From an uncultured Bacteroidales bacterium (GTDB lineage Bacteria; Bacteroidota; Bacteroidia; Bacteroidales; UBA932): a DNA stretch of 64,000 bases. The stretch's first letter is position 1. Each line of letters starts with the position of its first letter. The notes under the pieces are model-generated. The model worked only from the letters and a program-made list of their open reading frames with translations. It was not told the DNA's origin and did not search any database. The DNA is taken from assembly GCA_949297365.1 (NCBI GenBank), contig CASFSL010000046.1:1-64000 (forward strand), in the 5' to 3' direction. Shown piece by piece: positions 60,678 through 64,000 of this stretch. The translations under genes and the position numbers were made by a program.

Positions 60678-61873
60678 AGCTGCAACGGTTTAAGGGCCCT
60701 TACGTAGATACCTTTCATATAGGATATGGCCATACCGTAATTGGACACAGGTATACCTTTCTCTATAGCCGGCAACAGACGGGAGATGAGCTGACGCCTT
60801 GTAATCATGCAGCCGCCGCACTGCAGCACCAGCGCATAGTCCTCTATGGGACGGCTGACCGCATCCAGACCGCCCACCACGTCGAACTCCAGCCTCTTTC
60901 CGGTGAACCTGCGCATCAGTGCCGGAATCTTCACCCTTCCGATATCGTCGCACGAGGCATGATGAGTACATGACTCCAGTATCAATACCCTGTCCCCGTC
61001 CTTAAGAGCACTTATCTTCGGAGTGCCCTTGCAGTAATCCTCAAAACAGCCCTTGCTGCGTGCCAAGAGCATACTGAAACTGGTAAGCGGCACATTCTCA
61101 GGGACTACAGCCGCCACTTCGCTGAAAGCCTGGCTGTCTGTAACTACAAGAGAGAACTCCCTGCCGTCGCTGAACAGACCTGCAAGTCTGTCAGGCTGCA
61201 CCACAGTAACTACGGCTCCGATATCCAGCAGATTGCGTATCGCATTGACCTGAGGCAGAATCAGCCTGCCGGTAGGAGCCTCGCTGTCTATGGGGCACAC
61301 CAGCAGGACATACTGTCCGGGACACACAAGTCCGTCAAACATAGGCCTCTCACTGTAGCGGGATGCAGACACACTCTTTATCATCCTCTCTGTCAGCATA
61401 CGCACCTTTTCTTCCTGTTCAGAAGCAGGCAGCGTAGTGGAAAATTCCACGGTCTCCGTCCCGGATATCTCCTCGACTCTGGCCTTAAGAGCATCGTCAA
61501 GCATACCCATATCGGATTTATTGTAAACCGGGATCACGGGCAGGGCATAGCGGGCAAAGAGCCGCAGCATCCCCTCCTCATATTCCCCGAACGAATCTCC
61601 GGTAAAAACCAGAAGAGCCAGGTCTATCTGAGCTGCGACCGACTCAGTCCTGGCGACCCTCATTCTGCCCAGTTCACCACCGTCATCTATACCTGCTGTA
61701 TCAATCAGCACACAGGGGCCCAGTCCGAATATCTCGATCCGCTTCCGCACGGGGTCTGTAGTAGTTCCCGGAGTATCCGAGACTATCGCCACATCCTGAC
61801 CGGCGAGAGCATTGATTATAGAGGATTTTCCTACATTTCGCCTTCCGAAAATGCCAATATTGACCGTACTCAT
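60674..61873 (-). CDS. hydF: [FeFe]-hydrogenase maturation GTPase HydF
   Basis: 399 residues from ATG 61873; an ATG nine codons earlier is less likely. The GTPase domain has P-loop GIFGRRNVGKSSIINAL, the DTPGTTTDPV switch, DTAGIDDGGELG and NKSD. The C-terminal [4Fe-4S] ligands are visible as CTHHASC and CGGC. HydF is the scaffold that receives the diiron unit from HydE/HydG and loads the hydrogenase. Stop and hydE start overlap as ATGA. HydG and the hydrogenase are not in the window. Confidence 0.95.
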   Translation of the reverse strand: MSTVNIGIFGRRNVGKSSIINALAGQDVAIVSDTPGTTTDPVRKRIEIFGLGPCVLIDTAGIDDGGELGRMRVARTESVAAQIDLALLVFTGDSFGEYEEGMLRLFARYALPVIPVYNKSDMGMLDDALKARVEEISGTETVEFSTTLPASEQEEKVRMLTERMIKSVSASRYSERPMFDGLVCPGQYVLLVCPIDSEAPTGRLILPQVNAIRNLLDIGAVVTVVQPDRLAGLFSDGREFSLVVTDSQAFSEVAAVVPENVPLTSFSMLLARSKGCFEDYCKGTPKISALKDGDRVLILESCTHHASCDDIGRVKIPALMRRFTGKRLEFDVVGGLDAVSRPIEDYALVLQCGGCMITRRQLISRLLPAIEKGIPVSNYGMAISYMKGIYVRALKPLQL

Positions 61874-61926
61874 ACAAATCTTTAAATTTATCAACGGCAA
61901 AAATATATCATTTTAATCTTTATTCG

Positions 61927-61934
61927 TATCTTTG
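61927..61934 (+). promoter_or_regulatory. -7 box of the DUF6913 gene (leaderless type)
   Basis: TATCTTTG ends 4 bases before the ATG at 61939, the same spacing and box as the VanZ-like gene. No TTTG at -33 is seen. Confidence 0.5.
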
Positions 61935-61938
61935 GGGG

Positions 61939-62481
61939 ATGAGAAATTGGTTTCTGACACGGATATTGCAGAGGAAAGCCCTGAGGAAAATAGACAATCC
62001 CCACAAGGGCAGATACGTCTCTTTGGGTTCTGCCCGCAGGGTCGGTTTCATCGTAGACGCATGCATTCCCGGAACGGCTGAGGCCGTACACATATTAAAA
62101 AAGGAACTGACCGGACGAGGTATCGCATACACCGGCATCTGCATAGATTCAGGCAAAGAACCGCTAAGCGACAAGGAGATGGTCTCAGACTCATGCATAT
62201 CCATCATAAGGCGCAAAAACACAAACTGGTACGGAATACCAAGACCGGATACACTGACTGTATTTCTCGGACAGCCTCTGGATATACTCGTAGACATGAC
62301 ATCCGGCAAACGGCTTTTTCAGGCCGACTACATCATAAAGAGATCAACTGCATCTCTTATCATCGGAGTGGATACATCTTTAGCCTCACAATACGACATG
62401 ATCGTCAGCCGTAAGGACGAGAACACTTCCGAGACAGAACTTGCAAAGAATATTATCAAATATCTAACAACCATACACTGA
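61939..62481 (+). CDS. DUF6913-like protein
   Basis: 180 residues, no signal peptide or membrane segment. It begins with a basic stretch (MRNWFLTRILQRKALRKI) and contains RVGFIVDACIPGTAEAVHILKKEL, FLGQPLDILVDMTSGKRLFQ and ASLIIGVDTSLASQYDMIV. I recognise it as a small family found in Bacteroidota, without known function. Six bases separate it from the DUF368 gene, so the two are cotranscribed. Confidence 0.65.
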   Translation: MRNWFLTRILQRKALRKIDNPHKGRYVSLGSARRVGFIVDACIPGTAEAVHILKKELTGRGIAYTGICIDSGKEPLSDKEMVSDSCISIIRRKNTNWYGIPRPDTLTVFLGQPLDILVDMTSGKRLFQADYIIKRSTASLIIGVDTSLASQYDMIVSRKDENTSETELAKNIIKYLTTIH

Positions 62482-62486
62482 ACGAC

Positions 62487-63455
62487 ATGAGAAAGTTTTC
62501 CTCATACGCGATGATTACCCTGAAAGGCATCGGCATGGGTGCCGCAGACGTGATTCCCGGAGTCTCCGGAGGCACAATAGCTTTCCTTACAGGCATCTAT
62601 GAAGAGTTGCTCGGCTCCATCAAATCCATCAACACACAGGCCTTCAAACTGCTTTTCACAGGCAAGCTCGGACAATTCTGGAAACACATCAACGGCAACT
62701 TCCTGATATCATTGATACTGGGTATCGGTATCAGTTTCTTCTCTCTGGCAAAGCTGATGCAATATCTGATGGCCAACGAACCTATCCCCCTGTGGTCTTT
62801 TTTCTTCGGCCTCATCATTGCATCCGCAATACTGATACTCAAGGATATAGACCTTACCAAGATTAAGCATCTGCTGGCCCTTGCTCTAGGTATAGCAGCC
62901 GGAGCCGCCATCTGTCTGATATCCCCTACCGAGACACCGAACGACCTCTGGTTTATCTTCATTTGCGGAGCCATAGCCATCTGCGCGATGATATTGCCCG
63001 GCATATCCGGCAGTTTCATCCTGCTGCTGCTGGGCAAGTACGAATACATGCTGAAGGCACTCACAGATCTCAATATAGTGCTGATACTTACATTCGTAGT
63101 CGGTGCCGCCATAGGCATAGTGTCTTTCTCACACTTCCTGACATGGCTGTTGAAAAAGTACCATGTAACCACTATAAGCGCACTGGCAGGCATCATGATA
63201 GGCTCACTGGTCAAAGTATGGCCGTGGCAGTTCCAGCACGACGGAGTATCCATGCCTGTCCTGCCCTTTGATGAACGCATTCAGACAGGTATACAGAGTA
63301 TGATAGAGGCCGGCAAGGAAGTCGGAGACATAACCAAATACTCAGGACACATAGAGCTTGCTGTGCTTTTCGTCATCATAGGAGCCGAACTGGTGCTAAT
63401 ACTTGAAATGGCTGCGAACAGAACCAGGAAAAAACAGGAACAGACACAACAATAA
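62487..63455 (+). CDS. DUF368-family membrane protein (undecaprenyl-phosphate translocase family)
   Basis: 322 residues, about eight to ten hydrophobic helices. The family signature GMGAADVIPGVSGGTIAFLTGIYEEL is at the N-terminus, and its partner repeat AICAMILPGISGSFILLLLGKYEYML is in the middle, showing the inverted-repeat build of the family. DUF368 proteins (PopT) have been reported to flip undecaprenyl phosphate back across the inner membrane for reuse in wall and polysaccharide synthesis. The following TamB-like gene is 12 bases downstream in the same frame. Confidence 0.9.
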   Translation: MRKFSSYAMITLKGIGMGAADVIPGVSGGTIAFLTGIYEELLGSIKSINTQAFKLLFTGKLGQFWKHINGNFLISLILGIGISFFSLAKLMQYLMANEPIPLWSFFFGLIIASAILILKDIDLTKIKHLLALALGIAAGAAICLISPTETPNDLWFIFICGAIAICAMILPGISGSFILLLLGKYEYMLKALTDLNIVLILTFVVGAAIGIVSFSHFLTWLLKKYHVTTISALAGIMIGSLVKVWPWQFQHDGVSMPVLPFDERIQTGIQSMIEAGKEVGDITKYSGHIELAVLFVIIGAELVLILEMAANRTRKKQEQTQQ

Positions 63456-63467
63456 ACCGCCACAGAT

Positions 63468-64000
63468 ATCAGAGCCGTAAGAAAAATACTGACAGGGATT
63501 CTGATCCTGATATGCGTTATCCCCTTCGCCGGTTATGTGGCCCTGCAGTTCCCCGGACTGCAGACCAGGATAGCGCAGAGGGTGGTTGCGGCAATTGAGC
63601 CGGGATTAAACGGGAAGATAGAGGTAGGACGGATCTCCATAGTATTTTTCAACAAGATCATGGCTTATGATGTCAGTGTTACCGGAGAGTCCGGTGACAC
63701 ACTGGCCGCATTAGCGAAACTCTCGGTTACGGTATCTCCAGGAGAACTGCTCAAAGGCAACTTGACAGTCGAGAGACTTCTCCTGGAGGACGGATGCTTC
63801 AATTTTATTCAGGAAAAGCCGCACTATTCCAATCTCAACCGCATATTCAACTATTTCCCTACACCGGACTCCTTGAAAAAACCGTTCCGAATGCCTGACA
63901 TGTCCGTAAATGAACTGACACTCAAGAAGATGAGATTCTCCATGCTGAGTCAGTACAAGGACACGGTCACCTACACTCCCGGCACAATGGACTTCAACAA
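63468..64000 (+). CDS. tamB: TamB-like translocation/assembly protein, N-terminal part (runs off the window)
   Basis: The frame is open from the DUF368 stop to base 64000. It starts with an N-terminal membrane helix (KILTGILILICVIPFAGYVAL), then QFPGLQTRIAQRVVAAIEPG, NGKIEVGRISIVFFNKIMAYDV and LLKGNLTVERLLLEDGCFN, closely matching the opening of Bacteroidota TamB/DUF490 proteins, which span the periplasm and help outer-membrane assembly. No ATG, GTG or TTG lies before the helix. The natural start by comparison is ATC at 63468; the first in-frame GTG (63537) and ATG (63660) would remove the anchor. Start is therefore uncertain. Confidence 0.8.
   Translation, partial: MRAVRKILTGILILICVIPFAGYVALQFPGLQTRIAQRVVAAIEPGLNGKIEVGRISIVFFNKIMAYDVSVTGESGDTLAALAKLSVTVSPGELLKGNLTVERLLLEDGCFNFIQEKPHYSNLNRIFNYFPTPDSLKKPFRMPDMSVNELTLKKMRFSMLSQYKDTVTYTPGTMDFN

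Noticed and set aside
1..64000. CRISPR array, rRNA genes or intact insertion sequences
   Set aside because: No regularly spaced repeats, no rRNA sequence and no transposase or integrase gene was seen on either strand.

Overview
The window looks like a chromosomal segment of a strictly anaerobic, amino-acid-fermenting member of the Bacteroidales (Bacteroidota); the genus cannot be fixed by eye. Supporting signs are many promoters of the Bacteroidota type (TTTG/TTG near -33 and TAnnTTTG near -7), families typical of the phylum (DUF3575, DUF4954, DUF6175, DUF6913, head-GIN-domain proteins, a golvesin-like amidase, TamB), pyruvate phosphate dikinase, [FeFe]-hydrogenase maturases, and a complete lysine-to-butyrate pathway. 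Apart from the first 1.9 kb the gene layout is dense and ordinary for a chromosome, with little sign of recent transfer.

Layout. 1-1.9 kb: the end of a cupin gene, then an accessory scar beside tRNA-Arg(TCT). The scar holds an orphan antitoxin followed by only the C-terminal end of its toxin, a ~670 bp gene-free block bounded by ~36-nt imperfect inverted repeats, several dyads, and a 14-bp copy of the tRNA 3' end. 1.9-4.5 kb: nicotinamidase, an exported flavodoxin with a flavin reductase, and a voltage-gated-type K+ channel. 4.6-20 kb: one long minus-strand operon, in transcript order atoD, kal, kce, kdd, kamA, kamB, kamC, kamD, kamE, atoA, crt, hbd, bcd, etfB, etfA and a serpin. It encodes lysine fermentation by the 3,5-diaminohexanoate route to butyrate, including the proposed aminomutase reactivase KamBC, and ends at a perfect 15-bp stem terminator. 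20-25 kb: MscS channel, acyltransferase, M28 peptidase, queA. 25-28 kb: a 535 bp AT-rich gap, an XRE regulator with palindromic candidate operators, pyrD and cinA. 28-31 kb: M19 dipeptidase and an ECF sigma / membrane protein / GIN-domain operon. 31-38 kb: HAD hydrolase, DUF4954 beta-helix protein, VanZ-like protein, and a large amidase/golvesin/FnIII secreted protein.

38-47 kb: htpG, a DUF3575/OmpA-like lipoprotein pair, tRNA-Val(TAC), and a folC-nhaD-pncB operon. 47-55 kb: purL, phoH-like, ppdK. 55-59.6 kb: a five-gene operon in which every product carries a signal peptide. Its products look like LPP20/CsgG/DUF6175-class envelope proteins, and the last is fused to carboxypeptidase-regulatory and LamG-like domains; this is the best candidate here for an uncharacterised system. 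59.6-61.9 kb: hydF-hydE. 61.9-64 kb: DUF6913, DUF368 (undecaprenyl-phosphate translocase family), and the start of a TamB-like gene that lacks a normal start codon.

Together the genes describe a peptide/amino-acid fermenter. KamA and KamDE shift the lysine amino groups, Kdd oxidises, Kce uses acetyl-CoA to release acetoacetate and 3-aminobutyryl-CoA, Kal deaminates to crotonyl-CoA, Bcd/EtfAB reduce to butyryl-CoA, and AtoDA swaps CoA onto acetoacetate. Crt and Hbd link acetoacetyl-CoA back to crotonyl-CoA. Thiolase, phosphotransacetylase, acetate kinase, Rnf, a lysine permease, HydG and the hydrogenase itself are not in the window. Identifications rest on reading motifs and lengths without a database search.
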